Assembly (NCBI GenBank): GCA_963920765.1
Contig: OY987246.1
Coordinates: forward strand, 10,350,868 to 10,414,867
Reading direction: 5' to 3'
Origin: Ulota crispa
Lineage: Eukaryota > Streptophyta > Bryopsida > Orthotrichales > Orthotrichaceae
DNA: 64,000 bases
In this document: positions 33,390 through 46,298 of the stretch, in pieces
How the letters are laid out: each line of letters opens with the position of its first letter
Position numbering within the stretch: position 1 is the first letter of the stretch
Program-made: the position numbers and the translations under genes
Notes under the pieces: generated by a model
The model's database searches: none
Seen by the model: the letters and a program-made list of their open reading frames with translations, nothing else
What the model was told of the DNA's origin: nothing

Positions 33390-35310
33390 TAAGGGTGGTT
33401 CACATTGTGTCTCAAGTCTTACTCAATTCCCATTGATTGGGAAATTGAAATTAGGGTTTATGGTTTCAAGGGTTTATAGTTTCATGCTATGTTTCAAGTC
33501 CCCAAGTCTTGGTTCATTGGAAAATGCCTAAGTGGTAGACTTGAAGTAGCTTTTAGAAAATTGGTTCCAAAAAAGTGGGACTTTGCTTGAAAATTTGGAT
33601 TTAGTTATAGCAGAAACTTGAATAAGGAGTCATATTCTAAGAAGTGTATCACACTAAAATAAAGGCTTTATAGTTATATTTATATTTACTTTTCATAATA
33701 GAACAAAGTTATCATTTGGCATCAAAATGGGACTTGTAGAGTTGAGACATGAGACATTGAGTGAACTTCGCTTGATCATCTTCTTGATCTTTTTGGGTTT
33801 GGTTTTCTGTTTGAGTTGTTCTTCAAGTTCTCTTAATAGTTCTCTTATGTTCACAAGAAACGTGTTGGTGTTTTCCTTAATGGACACTGATTCCTTGTTT
33901 TTCATTCCAAAATCTTGTAAACTTTCCTTGAAAAATCATTCTTTTGTATTAGCTCATTGCATTTAAAATAAATTTGCACCCGTTTGAATCTTCCAACGTT
34001 GATTTACGATTCAAATACTTATATTTATTACATTCTTAGAGAATACTCTATTTAGCATAGAAATCAGGCGTTTGAAGGCTTTGGCACTTGCTTCAAACTT
34101 CAAGTGAACTCCAAGAGTCTCTTTTATTAACATTATTTCAGCTTGCAAACATCCAACTTTAATGCATTCCACTTTAAAATGAATTTGCCTAACATAGAGC
34201 TAAGCCAAAATATTCAATACTTTCTCTCAAAATCCAGCTTCTAGTACTTCCAAAAAATGCACTAGTTTTAGATCATTTATTTTCAAATAGAAACTTAAAT
34301 TATTTCACTTTCTCTTGAATGCTTGTTTTCCTTGACCATTAGAGCATTCTTTGAGGAACATGAAGTAGGCATCTTTGTAACACTCAATTTAAACCATTGT
34401 ACTCTCTCAGTTCTTCTATCTCATAGATTGTATTTCACAAATGTTTACATTCATGCTTGAATTACTTCAAATAATATAAAAGATAATTTGGTATAAATCT
34501 AGGCTATGAATGTAGCCGTGTGGTTTTAGACCACATCTTTGTTGTTCCAACCTACTTTAACTCCTAAGCATCTTGTTGAGAAAATTTAGCATATCTCCAA
34601 TATGGAACCTTCAACAAAATCCCTCAATATTTATTCACACAATCCAAACCGGTCATTCTATGCCCAACTATAAATCAAAAGTTTCAAGCTAGTTTGATTT
34701 CAAATCCAACTAAATATGCTAAATCCCCACCGTTGGGAATCTCATGTTTGTTAATTTAGGTAGCAATTCACAGTATGGATTTTGGACTTTCATATGATTT
34801 TTTCCCAAAAAAATTACCTAATGGTTGATCCCATGAGACCAAGTCTAGCTATACTTGATGGAAAACAAAACTCCTCAAATGGGAAAAAACTCCAAAACTT
34901 ATGGTCATTCACAGTAAGTGGATCTTGTTGGCTCACTACTTTAGAGCTACAAAACCTTGCCCAATCGAGAGAAAAATAAGTGACACATCACCAACCTTCT
35001 CCCCTATGCATGTAAGTGTGGGCTTCCAACCTATCCCATCCAAAATTCCTCCATCCACAATGCAATGTACAATGCCTATATACACTCCCACTAATAGTTT
35101 CAATATTAAAAATAGTAAATTCAAATGTTTGGGTGCAAAATCTAGAGGCTTCAAGGAACAACAAGCTATTCCAAAAGACTTGTTGGACTTTTAGCTTCAT
35201 TTGGACTTGAGTGGCACACCAATACTTGAGCATGCAATACCTTTTTTTGTCTAGTTTTACACCTCCAAGAACCCCATTTGGCCATATTGGGCTCTTTGAT
35301 CCTTTAGGGG
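33390..35310. other. Gene-free stretch ending in a family A terminus
   Basis: No coding sequence was recognised. The last bases, GATCCTTTAGGGGATAAG at about 35298-35314, are a typical family A right end with TTAA mutated to ATAA. A matching left end could not be placed with confidence. Confidence 0.35.
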
Positions 35311-35360
35311 ATAAGTTAGCCACACCCCTCTTCGTGGGTGTCCCCAATGGCATTGCCTAC

Positions 35361-35510
35361 CACTAGAAGAAAATGTTGTTGAAGTCAACATAAACTACAT
35401 GATGTCTTTTTGCTTCTAATGCAGAAATTTGCACTGTTCAACGCAATTTTTGAGCGGAAGCAAAGACATCGTGTAGTTTATGTTGACTTCAACAAAGTTT
35501 TCTTCTAGTG
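35361..35510. mobile_element. 150-bp hairpin MITE, CACTA-type ends, nested in family D
   Basis: Starts CACTAGAAGAAAATGTTGTT and ends AACAAAGTTTTCTTCTAGTG. Arms of about 60 bp are nearly perfect complements around a loop near 35425-35450. The flanking 3-bp repeat is TAC (35358-35360 and 35511-35513). Confidence 0.8.
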
Positions 35511-36596
35511 TACGGGCTAGTCTGACACAAATTTTTATCCAAGTACAAAAAAAATTTGGTTATGGGTGACAAAGTGATGGTTTTGGGTGATGGGTGGGAT
35601 GCATGGTCGGTTGTACCAAAATGCATGTCCCATTTAATTCTCAGAAACATATTTTGATTGCATGGCTTATTCTTATAGAAGAAGGAAAATTAGGATAAAT
35701 ATGGGCCCTCAATAAGGCTTGAGTTCCCAAGCATGGGAACTTTGGGCCCACACCCCCTAACCCTAGAAATTTCACAGGCTAACGTGGCACCATTGGTGCC
35801 ACGTCATTTATTTAATTTTAAAAAATAAAATAAAATAAAAAAAGTTTCTAATTTTTTTCTAAGACTTTTTTTTCCTAAATTAGTGAATATTTTACTATAT
35901 ATACTTTTTTATAAAACAAAACATGTAATAAATGTTTGTTAATTTTGATAATATTAAAAATAAGGGACTTTTAAATGCATGTATTTGGATTGTTCAGTTC
36001 ACAACATCCTTTGAAAATGATAGACATAATCTATCAATTTAGCTTTAATGCCTACATAGGGACTGCATATGTGATTTAGCATCTTTTAAGTATTTCAAAA
36101 CCGTGCTATAATTTTAGACAAATGAAGTTCAATAATAGCCATGGACTTTTTAGTGCCCAAATTAAGGATGAATGTTTAAGTGGCAATATCTTAATGATTT
36201 TAACATTTTTTTAGTTTTTAGTTTTTTCTTTTGCAAAAGCCTTCCTAATGGCTATATAGGTTTGGTCTTTTTTTGTAGAATGCACATATTTGTGTAAAGG
36301 AAAACAAACATTTTGTGATCCATACTCATAGAAATCTCAAAATTTTGGACTTTTTATGAGGTCTTATTTGCCGTTTTTGGGTCAACCGACCATGCATCCA
36401 TCATGATTGACATGATGGTTTTGAGTGCCTCATCTCAGTATTTAAGAACCCCTCAAGTTAGTATTATGAGCGTATGAGCACACTAAAGACTTCACTAATA
36501 GTTTTATTTAGCATCTCCTACTTACCACTATACAATTTTAGTGATTTTGGACTTTGAAAAATCTTTGTGACCAAATGCTTGCAATTGGAACTTTGA

Positions 36597-36664
36597 AATC
36601 GATACCAATATTTTTGGTTTCCTCTCCCTAAATCGATACCAATATTTTTGGTTTCCTCTCCCTA
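36597..36664 (+). repeat. Tandem repeat, period 34, two identical copies
   Basis: The unit AATCGATACCAATATTTTTG followed by GTTTCCTCTCCCTA is present twice without a difference. The other family D copies carry it once, so this is a recent duplication. Confidence 0.85.
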
Positions 36665-36862
36665 ACTTGACAATATTCTTTTCAAAATTTGTCAATTGAT
36701 TTTCCTCCTCCAAAATCCTTAGTTTCACGCTTATGGGTGTCGCTACCTTATAAGGCAATCTAAAGAGAGGTTCATGTCAAGACAAAAACAAAAAACTAGT
36801 GAATTCTTTAAACAACAATTGGTCCAAATAGTTTGTAACGGATCCAAGCCTAGTATGCTTAA

Positions 36863-37088
36863 CCCTTAAACGACCATAGGGCATAGTATATATGCTAACG
36901 TATAATTGTCATTTGCTACCAATAAGAAATTTTAATTTGGGATCTCAAGTAGCTCACTAAAACCGCATTAATCTATTCTCCAACTTTTTTGTTAATCTCA
37001 AATATAGGAGAAGTGTGAATCCATTCCAAACACAAGAAAAAAACCCCATATTGTACTGGTCGCAAAGGGCCTTTCAGTAGTTTAAGGG
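36863..37088. mobile_element. Family E MITE in TTAA, intact copy
   Basis: TTAA 36859-36862, left end CCCTTAAACGACCATAGGGC, right end TTTCAGTAGTTTAAGGG, TTAA 37089-37092. It is about 226 bp, and matches (inverted) 48960-49180 and the degenerate copies at 10698 and 19666. Non-coding. Confidence 0.75.
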
Positions 37089-37315
37089 TTAAATTCAAGG
37101 CAATGCCAGCCTTTTCTATGAATGAAAAGTCCGTTTGAAATCATACACGGACAAAATAAACAATGCTTGTTTCACAATTCAAGTAATTATTTTCTTTTCC
37201 AGTTTCAAACATGCTTGATAGATTTTCAAAACACTAGAATGCCATACGTGAAACAACTGCAGACTTTGTTTATTCAAATGGTTGATACAATTCACCTCAT
37301 AGAATATACATTTAA

Positions 37316-38229
37316 CCCCTAAAGGCCCAAGCCCCTTTTTCTATGAAAGTCACTGAAAATTGCCATTTTTTGAGGAATGAGTAGAAAAGTAGGAACAAAA
37401 GTTTTTTTTTGGAAATCCAATTGTAGGGTCTTGCCCTAAATTGTAGGAGGTGCTTGTGGGAAAAAAATTAGCTCATTCTAGATGAAGAGGAGTGAGATAT
37501 GGACATTTGAAGTGAACTTTTTTCCCCAGATGTCCAAAAATTTCAGAAGCCTTTAATTGCTCCTATATCAAAAGATTACTTTATGCAAAGTTGAGGTTTA
37601 TTTTTTCCATGTAGAAGACCAAGTTAGGTATGTGTGGGAGGATTTTCAAATGAATTGGAGGTCTACAACATACTTTGTAAAATCTTGCAATGTTGTAAGG
37701 CCATGAAATTTGCATATACACTAGGCAAACTTGGAGGATTTATGTAAAATTCAAAAATCTAAATCAGTTTGATTCAAATGGTGAAAACTAAGAATCTTAG
37801 TCTACTACAACTTGGAAAAAAAAGGTCAAAAAAACAAATACTCAAACCACTCAAAAGGTTAAAATACCAAATTTTACAAGGGGCAAAAGGAATGGAGGAT
37901 TGGGAGTCCCCCAAGATGGGCACCTTCCACTCCACTCCACTTTGCCCAAGTGTTCACACATTGTGCCCACAAGGGTTGACCCTCTTTGGAGTCAACACCT
38001 ACTTACAAAGGAGAGGCCATGTCCAAATTGCCCCTTCTTGCCAAGTTTCAAAAAATTCTTGATAATTTTATCATCGAATGTCAGATTGAAGAAAAAATTA
38101 GATGCCCGCGTAGGTCTTGGAATTCCTCACTTACAATAAAAGTTTCAAAAAATCACACAAACTGGTTTAGCTATAAGTACATGCCTAAAATCCATTTGTC
38201 CCTTGAGGGGGCAGTTGGGCTTTTAGAGA
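37316..38229. mobile_element. TTAA element, family A (copy A5)
   Basis: TTAA 37312-37315, left end CCCCTAAAGGCCCAAGCCCC, right end GGGCTTTTAGAGA, TTAA 38230-38233. Much of it matches 6215-7151 in reverse. Frames at 37769-38276 are three overlapping reading frames of the repeat and not a gene. Confidence 0.75.
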
Positions 38230-38233
38230 TTAA

Positions 38234-39020
38234 AGTAAATACTATGGGTTCTTTTAATATCACACAAAGATTATAGCCATTATACAAAGTCCTATTATTT
38301 ATTTATTTTGGATATAAAAGCAAACATTCATGTTGTTTACATATCATAAAATTCAGAAACTATAGAAACAACAAACATACTTTTTGGGTTACCTTATATA
38401 GGGGCCAACACAAAGGTATGCCTAAGGACAAAACGACGTTTAGCAAATGAGAAATAATGGACCAATAAAAATTCATAACTTATTTTCACAATATCCATTT
38501 GAAAGTGCAAACTCAAATTTTTCTTGTTCCTAATAAGATCTTATAATTTGCTAGTTGTTTATTAGTATTCATCATGTTCAAAACTCTTGGTTTGACGTTT
38601 ATGGATGCTCCTACTTTACAAGCTATCCATGGTCATTCAACAAAACGCAGTTGACCGCTGGTACTCCGTTTCTTTGGTCTTAAGTGTAAACTAAGGTGCG
38701 GAGGAACCAACATTTAGTGTATTGTCACCTAGTTGAAATCACACAAAAATTGGTTGAAATTCAAAATCACTCAATAAGATTTTGGTTTTGTTTTTTAATA
38801 AAAGGGATAGAAACATGTCCTTATATAAATATAGGAAACGTCCAATGCATGGCTGTGAAAACTGATTTAAAATGAGAAAATGCCAAATTTTATCATGCTG
38901 AAGCTACAATTTCTCCCTAAATGCTATCGCAAACTCGGTTGCTCCACCTTTGTACCGTAAGGAATGGTGGGTATCGTTACTCCCCAAGCTTACCCCCAAT
39001 TTTCACAAATTTTCATTACT
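38234..39020. other. Gene-free stretch with a decayed family D end
   Basis: The part ending near 38620 (TTGACGTTTATGGATGCTCC then TACTTTACA) looks like a worn family D right end. Nothing else was recognised. Confidence 0.3.
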
Positions 39021-39023
39021 AAA

Positions 39024-39955
39024 CAACCTCTAAGACTGTTTGTCCGTCCGGGGATAAATGGATTTTGGGCATGTACCTATGGTTAAATTATATTGTGCAA
39101 TTTTTTAAAACTTTTATTGTAAGTGGGGAATTCAAATATCAATGTGGGCATCTAATTTTTTTTTCATTTTGACATTTGACAAAGAAATTATGCATGATTT
39201 TATGAAAATTTGGGGAGGACTGCACATCCTAGCAGCCCAAATTTTTTTTTAAATTAAATTTTTTAAATTTTGTTTTTTGAAATTGGTTCTTTAGATTTTT
39301 TTATACGTGAGTAGCTTTGAATCATTCAATTTCAATCAATGAGATGAAAGTTATGAGGAGTTTTTGTTTGTGGGTAGTTAGGGATTCTCTACTCTAAAAT
39401 AAACTTTGAAGTCCTTTATTTTACTCAATTTTCATTATTTTGGAAAAAAAACTAAACCAAAAGAAGTAGATTGTTTATTGCAACATTACAACCATTGAAA
39501 TTTGCATTTTTCATTTCAATAATTAAATTCTTAACAATTTAGAATTTTGACTCATTTGCTACTTCTTTTTACTTACTATTTTTTTCCCATGTGTTGTATA
39601 GTTCCAATTGATTTGAAAATTCTCCCACATATAACTAACTTGATCTCCTACATGGGAAAAATAAACTTAAACTTTGCGTAGAGTAATTTTTTTGATATAA
39701 GAGTGGTCAAAGACTTTTGAAATTTCTGGGCAGCAAGGATTTTTTTTTTTTTTTTTGCACTTTAAATGTAAATATCTCACTCCTCTCCATCTCAATTGAC
39801 ATAATTTTTTCCCATAAGTTCCTCTAGTAGTCTAGAACAAGATCCTACGGCTGGATTTAAAAAAAACAAATTTTCTTACTTTTCTACTCATTCCCCTAGA
39901 AGTGGCAGTTATCAGTGACTTTAACTTGAAAAAAAAGCTCACTTGCAGACATAAC
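39024..39955. mobile_element. TTAA-family A element, worn (copy A6)
   Basis: The interior is clearly family A: GGATTTTGGGCATGTACCTA near the left and AGAAGTGGCAGTTATCAGTG near the right. Both ends have decayed (AACCTCTAAGACTG on the left; no clean CCTTTAGGGG on the right), and TTAA cannot be assigned. It ends close to an ATTTTATTTTT microsatellite-like run at 40040-40115. Confidence 0.55.
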
Positions 39956-40039
39956 CCCTACATAACATTTAGTAGCATGAAGAGAGGCTGTCTTTCCCTC
40001 TCTTTAGGTATCATCCACAAACTTCATCATAACAAAAAC

Positions 40040-40115
40040 AAAGTTTTTTATTTATTTTTTATTTTATTTTTATTTTATTTTTATTTTATTTTTATTTTAT
40101 TTTTATTTTTTTTTG
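40040..40115 (+). repeat. Low-complexity (ATTTTATTTTT)n run
   Basis: Repeated ATTTTATTTTT units over about 75 bp. Simple-sequence repeat with no other content. Confidence 0.85.
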
Positions 40116-40495
40116 ACATGGTTGGCTCCCACATCGACGTATGTGCACTAAACTGAGCCTCTCTTTCATAAACTCTTTGACAAATTCAATCAAGTATCCT
40201 CTTAGTTACTGATCGGTGTGGAATATTCTACACTCTTCAGTTGAAGGGAGAGCAGGCATGTTGAGTGCTACTGAATGTCATGTAGCAGCCTTAAAAAGGC
40301 ATTTTACCTTAGTGCAAACCACATTTTTGTACAATGGGTGAAAAGTAAGGACCATATTCTCATCCAAAACACCTCAAAATCGAGCATTCAACAAATCACC
40401 ATGAACCTCAAACCAAAGGTATGCAACATCTTATTCAATTATACTAGGACACGCCAATGGCTTGGAGTCCCTTTATAAATCCCATTCCCTAATAA

Positions 40496-40650
40496 GGGCC
40501 TCCTTCCATGTGAGGGGTACCCGGTGGATTCATTTTTAGTCGACCGATAATTAGTTAGATCAGTTTCCAGTTTTCTGGGACACCGATCTGACCGATTATG
40601 GGTCTAGTAAAAATAAATCAACCGGCCACCCCTCACATGGAAGGAGGCCC
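40496..40650. mobile_element. Tourist-like (PIF/Harbinger) MITE with TAA target duplication
   Basis: The ends are perfect for 23 bp: GGGCCTCCTTCCATGTGAGG and its complement. Arms of nearly 70 bp pair with few mismatches. It is flanked by TAA at 40493-40495 and 40651-40653. A GGGCC-type end plus a 3-bp TAA/TTA duplication is the Tourist (PIF/Harbinger) signature. Near-identical arms suggest a recent insertion. Confidence 0.85.
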
Positions 40651-40653
40651 TAA

Positions 40654-42416
40654 AAACAGGAACAAGTGTGTGAGAGAGTATTTTCAACGACATCCAATTT
40701 TTATGGATGAATACTTTAATGGATAAACGTTTATTAGTAAACATGAGAAAGGCACACAAACAGAGGGCACCCTTGGACGGATGTGGGCAGAGCCGCAGAA
40801 GTTGACAACTAATGGACGGAAATGGAAGGAAAACAGAGACCTGGATTGAAGACACAACCGAGCTGCCACAGATCCCATCCACCAGGAACCCCTGGCAGCA
40901 GTTGATTGGGCCGGGTGGAGGGTTTATGAAGTCTGACACTGAACGACTACCTGACAAGGTCTTTCTGCCGTACTGGTCTTAACATATTTTTATCCACGTG
41001 GCGTCATCGCTGAAGGGTTTGATTGGCAAATGTGAACTGAGAAAATGCTAGATTGAGCGACTCATAACTCATAAGTATGGACTTTACCCTTTTCTTGCCT
41101 TGGTGGGGGGTTTGTACCAGCGAAACAGTCTGTGGTTCTCTTCTGAGACAACTCTTGATATTGATGGCATCAGATTCAGAGCCCATTTTCAAGACGGTAG
41201 GTTCGTCCATCAGTGGGCGTCAGAGTAGAACTCTTGGGTGATATACTCACATTTGTAAAGAAAAATAGAAAATAACTTTGATATTTGTACTATAGTTACA
41301 TGTAAGTTTGTCTTTTCTTTGTGATAAAGCTTCACAATTTCTTTGTGATAAAGCTTCACAATTTCTTTGTGATACGGCTTCACAAAAGTAATTTCAAATA
41401 TCAAGAGAATTCTTGAAATCCAATCCCACCCGTTGGTTTTTCACTTTTTAGAAAGATTTAGACTGCTAAAAACTGCTTACATGACTCAAACGTTCTAAAA
41501 ACAGCTCAGGTCTTCAATCTTCAAAAACCATGGAATTAGGCTCTTGTGATAATTGGTTGTACAAATAATATCCAAAAGCATAAATATGGAGATCTCTGTT
41601 AGACGGGCTCATGCAACACTTGTCTTCAACGTCTCTTCAATTTGTTCAAACACGTTATCCCAACGCACTTCTAATTTCAGAGGATTTTTGGTTTTATTTT
41701 AGTTTTCATTTTGTTTTTGCTTTTTCCGCGTGCAGTTATTACAGTACTTTTTCCTTTACAACACAATGGGTGAAGTTTACGGATTGGTGCTCAAAACGTG
41801 TAGGATTAACAACTTAGGTGAGGCGCTCTTTCCTTTCATGTGTAATTGATTGTGGACATTAGTATCTAGTTTTTTTGAGTTTTTTGAGGATTGTTGGGCT
41901 TTGAATGTTTGAGGTTTTGCACTAAATCCTCCAATGGTTACATGGACCTAGTGATGCTAAGAGCTTAGATTGGAATGTCGTAGATTTTGTTTTATAAACA
42001 TGTGTATCTCAAATGCACGTGAAGGGATAGGAAATAATACTTTCAACAAGAGTTGTGATATACATTGCCAATAGTAGTTAACAGGATGCATGATGCCTTA
42101 ATTCTATCCTACATAACGGACTACGAGAGATTTAAAGAGAGAAATTTGAGAATGCAATTCAATTCATGAAGCATAAATCAATATTTTTAAAGTTTGCTCA
42201 AAACTGATGGATAGACACTTCTTAAGCAAAAATGAAAATAGAGTGTCCCCAAATGAGGAAGGAAAATTGATGCATTTGCCAAATTTGGAATGGAACGAGT
42301 TGTTAACGCTTAAATCACCTTATGATTTTTTTAATCTCAAAATGCACACTTACCAATTTGTTGCAAACAAGATTGAACTCAAATTCTAGTTTTGCACATA
42401 GGGACAACGCTATTTT
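40654..42416. other. Gene-free stretch
   Basis: 40680-41220 is less AT-rich. A minus-strand frame at 40604-40957 runs through it and into the MITE, and shows no domain. The period-24 tandem repeat at 41314-41386 is noted separately. Confidence 0.3.
41314..41386 (+). repeat. Tandem repeat, period 24, three copies
   Basis: The unit TTTCTTTGTGATAAAGCTTC followed by ACAA starts at 41314, 41338 and 41362. The third copy has two changes (ACGG for AAAG). Simple minisatellite. Confidence 0.85.
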
Positions 42417-42564
42417 CACTACAAGAAATCAAGACCCAAATCAAGACTATTGTGTTAATTTGAACATCTTGATTAAGACATTTTGAACATAATTGTGTTG
42501 ATTAGAACGTGTTTGTGCTTCTTAAAACTGCTTGATTGATTTGGGTCTTATTTTTTACTAGAGT
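42417..42564. mobile_element. Worn hairpin MITE with a CACTACAAGAAA end
   Basis: Left CACTACAAGAAATCAAGACC is mirrored by TTTGGGTCTTATTTTTTAC-TAG on the right. The middle is partly palindromic (AATTGTGTTGATT). The right end is damaged, so no target duplication can be assigned. It belongs with the other CACTA-type hairpins. Confidence 0.5.
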
Positions 42565-43043
42565 TTATGAGCATAAAACAATAAGCCATGAGCAAATGAG
42601 CCAAGGTTTTGTGAGCAAGAAACAATCACGAGGTCAAAATCAATGGAAAAACTATAAAAAACCAAGTATTTCGAGAGATAGAAAGTTTGAAATGCACAAT
42701 TATTAGACCATATGTACATGGTTGCAATTGAAATTTAGTATTTTGACAAAAAATCCAAACTCACGGCTCATGGCTCACAAATCCTTGCTCACAGTATAGT
42801 ATTCCTCAAATCAAGGTTGAAGTTTTGGGAAAATACTTTAAATTCTCAAAAAATTAACCATAAATACAACTCCATTACTGTACATTCTTTTACCCTAGAC
42901 CTTTGTCACATTTTATTAAAATCAAATCACATTTTATAACTTTTCTTTTTATATAATCAACATTGTAGAACAAAATTAAAATCCCCAATGCTCTATTGCT
43001 TTGCTTCCTCATTCCTTCTTTTCTAAAATTTCAAGGCTTAGTG
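42565..43043. other. Gene-free spacer
   Basis: AT-rich with a repeated phrase about 'gagcaagaaacaat' / 'gctcacaaatcc'. No element or gene recognised. Confidence 0.3.
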
Positions 43044-43047
43044 TTAA

Positions 43048-43945
43048 CCTCTAAATGCCCAAGGCACCAGCTTTTGGTGTTCAATTTTTTTAAGGAAACT
43101 ATGAAACCATGTTGAAGGCACAAAATTGGTTGTTTTAAGGTTTTTATTTTGGAGAAGTTGCAGATTGAAGTCAACTTCAATTTTCAATTTTAATTTCTTC
43201 CACATCTTATTCCAATTGTTTTTGGGGGAAGCTAAATTACAAGCATACCTTTTGTGTCATGAATAGTGTTGTAAATAGTGTCACATAGTCTATGACAAGT
43301 TGCCACATTGAAAAGACGGGCATCAAGTTGAGAAAAAAGGGAGGATTTCCCTTGGGCACTCTTGTAGGCAATAATGGCCCTTTTACTTAAAATTTGTTAT
43401 CTAACAAAATCTATAAGTGCTTGGATTAACTTCCCTTGGAATGCTTTTTTTATAAAAATTAAAATTTATTCACCATTGAATTTTCATTTCATTCATAATG
43501 ATTTTTGGTTAATAATTGAAGCTAAAAAATATCTTTGAATTAGGCGGTTGCACTTTGATAGTTGCATTGCAGGCTCATTTGTGATACCGTGGTCATGGAT
43601 ATGGAAGGAGGGCAATTAATTTTCAAGTAAAGGCAATATACACTAAAGTATCCTAAGTGGTTGTTTCCCAATTTTGTATCCAAAAATTGCCAATTTGCAT
43701 TAAGAATTTTGGGCAATTCTAAAAAAATTAAGCAAATAAATTCCATATTCATCCACATTCAATCACAAATTTCTCAAAATTTGTGTGATCATTTTGGATT
43801 AATTAGATAGTGCCATCTAGAAGCCTTGAAGTTCAAGATTCTATGGTTACAAGTTTACTAATAATCTACAAGAACAATTTAAAAACTTCAAAACTGCCCT
43901 TCAATAAACGAGAAAAACACCCTTGGGCCCTTGGGCATTTAGAGG
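43048..43945. mobile_element. TTAA element, family A (copy A8)
   Basis: TTAA 43044-43047, left end CCTCTAAATGCCCAAGGCAC, right end CCCTTGGGCATTTAGAGG, then TTAT (mutated). Same subfamily as 61906-62872: both carry the TTTTGGTGTT block near the left, then TTGCATTGCAGGCTC/TTGCATTGCATCTTG and a CATGGATATGGAAGGAGGGC-like block. The frame at 43540-43758 (-) is chance. Confidence 0.7.
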
Positions 43946-45995
43946 TTATCCCTCACCTTTGTGGCCTCGACTCTTTTGCTTAGTTTTAAGGTTTAACGTT
44001 TTGGCTTGGTATTTTAGGCTTCAATTTTTTTGCTTCAACTTTCTGGAGTCAACTTTTTTGTTTGAACTTTCTGACATTTAGGTTTCAACTTTTAGACCTT
44101 TATACGTTTGGACGTGAGAGAAAAGTCCCCTAATCCTCCTCTTATTGAAATGAGTGCTTCTTTGGTTCAAACAACCTCAAGTTGTGATGGTCTCCGCTTG
44201 TAGCACACTCTAAGTTAAATCAACCTTTAGACTGAACGGGGAGGCAGTAGTAGTGCCATAAGCTTACTGCCGTGTGTTTTGCCCAATGCTGGGGAGTAAA
44301 GCAAGTTATTCCAGCATGGACCCTGAAACCTCCTTGGTCATCAGTATGGGCTCGCAGTCCAATCTTCTCTTGTTTTTCTCTCGGATCCATTATCACGACT
44401 CAGCATCAGTGTCCGGGGAGGTTTTAAAAAAAAAAAAAAACTAGGTACATTTCCTTGTCTTGTGTGGTCCACTTGGTTTAAAAAAATTAAATCGGTCATG
44501 GCATATGCATGTATTTTTTGGTCAAACAATAATCTTTGTTTTTTTTTGTTTTTTTTCACTCAATTGATTTCCTAAGTCTAGAGAGATAGTTTAGTTGGAA
44601 TCTGAATTTCAATATATTATATCAATTTTTTTTTCTTACAAATGCTGTAAACAAATCAATCTTTTGCTTACCATGTGCATGGCATAGCAAAGCAGGACAA
44701 TAATCAAGATATAAAATCCTGTCAAGTTACCCCCAACCAATGCAGACTTTTTTATACGAAGGATTTATTGTTGACATTTGTTACTTAAATATCTTAAGCT
44801 GGATTTGAATTAGGTCAAGTCCCACCATTTTGAGATTGAGCACCACGTTTCCTCTAAAGATTAATGCACCAAGTGCACCTCTTATCCCATTAACCATCAA
44901 GTGCATCGTTTATCCCATTGACCATCAATTGCATCGTTTATCCCATTGACCATCAAGTGCATTGTTTATCCCATTGACCATCAAGTGCACTGTTTACCCC
45001 ATTAACCATGACACAGTCACCCACTCATCCACTCACCTTCTCATTTACTCACCCTCTCATTTACTCACCCACTCACTCACACCCATTCACCCACATGGCC
45101 ACCTCACCCATGTTTCTTGTTTTAATTTATTTTGAACTTTTAGCACCATGTAATAGCTTGTGAAATAAAAAAATATTTAATTTTTGTTTAGAAAGTTGGA
45201 AAATTTCCTTTTCATGGAAAAGTTCATAGGTTGATTTCCCATAGCTTCAAATTTCATTTGGCCCATTACCTCATCTACAAGTGCAAGTTTGGCTAAATTT
45301 CCTAAAGATGAAATTGTAACTCAATTGATTTCCTAAAACCATGTTTTTATGGTTTAAAGTAAATCTGCCAACTTTCATTTTTTTTTGAGCAATCCTCAAA
45401 AAAGGTTGGCTAACTTGTAACTAAAACTCGGTTCTCCCCTGACACTACTCAACATTCAAAGTCAAGACGGCTTATGACTGGTTTTATTTACACAAGTGGT
45501 AGTTAAAAAATTTGGAACAAAATTTCAACCAAAATTACAGCCCTTATGGTCTTCCCACAATTGGACACTCCATATACTAAGGGTGTGTTCAGCCCAGTTG
45601 AGATGAGGGTACAATAACAATACATTTAAGTTGATTTCAAATGTAATGGAATAAAGTTGTCTTCAATTTGGTTGTAAAGCCAAAGGGGAAGTTCATAGCC
45701 ATGGCACAAGAGTAGTCTTAGCTAGTGCTTAAAGGAAATTTGCAAAGCCCAAAGAGCTGGTGGCTATCACTATAGTTAGCAACTGCAGTCGATTCTTTGA
45801 TAGTTCCCTTTGCAATTTTTTTGGCTCCTCTTGCAATTAGCCTCCTTATGCGATTCTATTTCCCAAGTAGCTCCACATTCAATTGAGCATTAAGGCCACA
45901 AACTTTTTAGAGACATTGTTATAAAAATTGCACACATATCAAGGCCTTCTTTTTGCCGTTTCCAAGGCTCTTATCCGTGTTTCAATTAATTAAGG
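43946..45995. other. Gene-free stretch with a minisatellite
   Basis: Apart from the period-28 array at 44868-45010 and a neighbouring CTCATTTACTCACCC repeat (45025-45085), nothing was recognised. A poly-A run at 44426-44440 breaks the only longer frame. Confidence 0.35.
44868..45010 (+). repeat. Minisatellite, period 28, about five copies
   Basis: The unit CCCATTGACCATCAAGTGCA followed by TCGTTTAT starts at 44886 and recurs every 28 bp to about 44998. Copies differ at two or three positions (AACC/GACC, TCG/TTG/CTG). Confidence 0.85.
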
Positions 45996-45998
45996 ACT

Positions 45999-46216
45999 CA
46001 CTATTAGAAAAGGGTCATTTTATGACTAGCGAGATGACTAGCGCATATGACTCTTGATTGTCATCCAAAATGAGTCATATTTTGGAGAGCATACAATTTA
46101 CACTATATATGACTCTATTATATGACTTTCCAAAATACGACTCATGTTGGATGACAATCAAGAGTTATATGCACTAATCATCTTGCTAGTCATAAAATGA
46201 CCCTTCTCTGGGGAGT
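45999..46216. mobile_element. About 218-bp hairpin MITE, CACTA-type left end
   Basis: The left arm CACTATTAGAAAAGGGTCAT and the right arm ATGACCCTTCTCTGGGGAGT pair after a short damaged end. The arms also share TATGACTCTTGATTGTCATC and its complement. The proposed 3-bp duplication is ACT (45996-45998 and 46217-46219). The core is strongly palindromic. Confidence 0.65.
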
Positions 46217-46298
46217 ACTCCCTAAAGAACTGCTTATTGTATGTCCACAAGTCCCAACTTTATAAGTCAAATATCAAGATCCAACTTTCAATTGTTAA

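Larger units (their letters stand above)
35311..36750. mobile_element. Family D TIR element, copy 2, with a nested hairpin MITE
   Basis: Ends ATAAGTTAGCCACACCCCTC and CTTATGGGTGTCGCTACCTTA correspond to those of copy 1 (13200-13604). Shared internal words include TATGGGTGACAAAGTGATGG at about 35563 and CAAATGCTTGCAATTGGAAC at about 36572. It is longer than copy 1, partly because of the 150-bp insertion at 35361-35510 and an AT-rich middle. A 34-bp tandem repeat lies at 36597-36664. Confidence 0.55.

Noticed and set aside
37769-38276. Three overlapping plus-strand frames
   Set aside because: They are different frames of the same family A repeat (copy A5), with no conserved protein.
44868-45010. 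Regularly spaced repeats as a CRISPR array
   Set aside because: The units are contiguous 28-bp tandem copies without unique spacers, in a plant nuclear genome.
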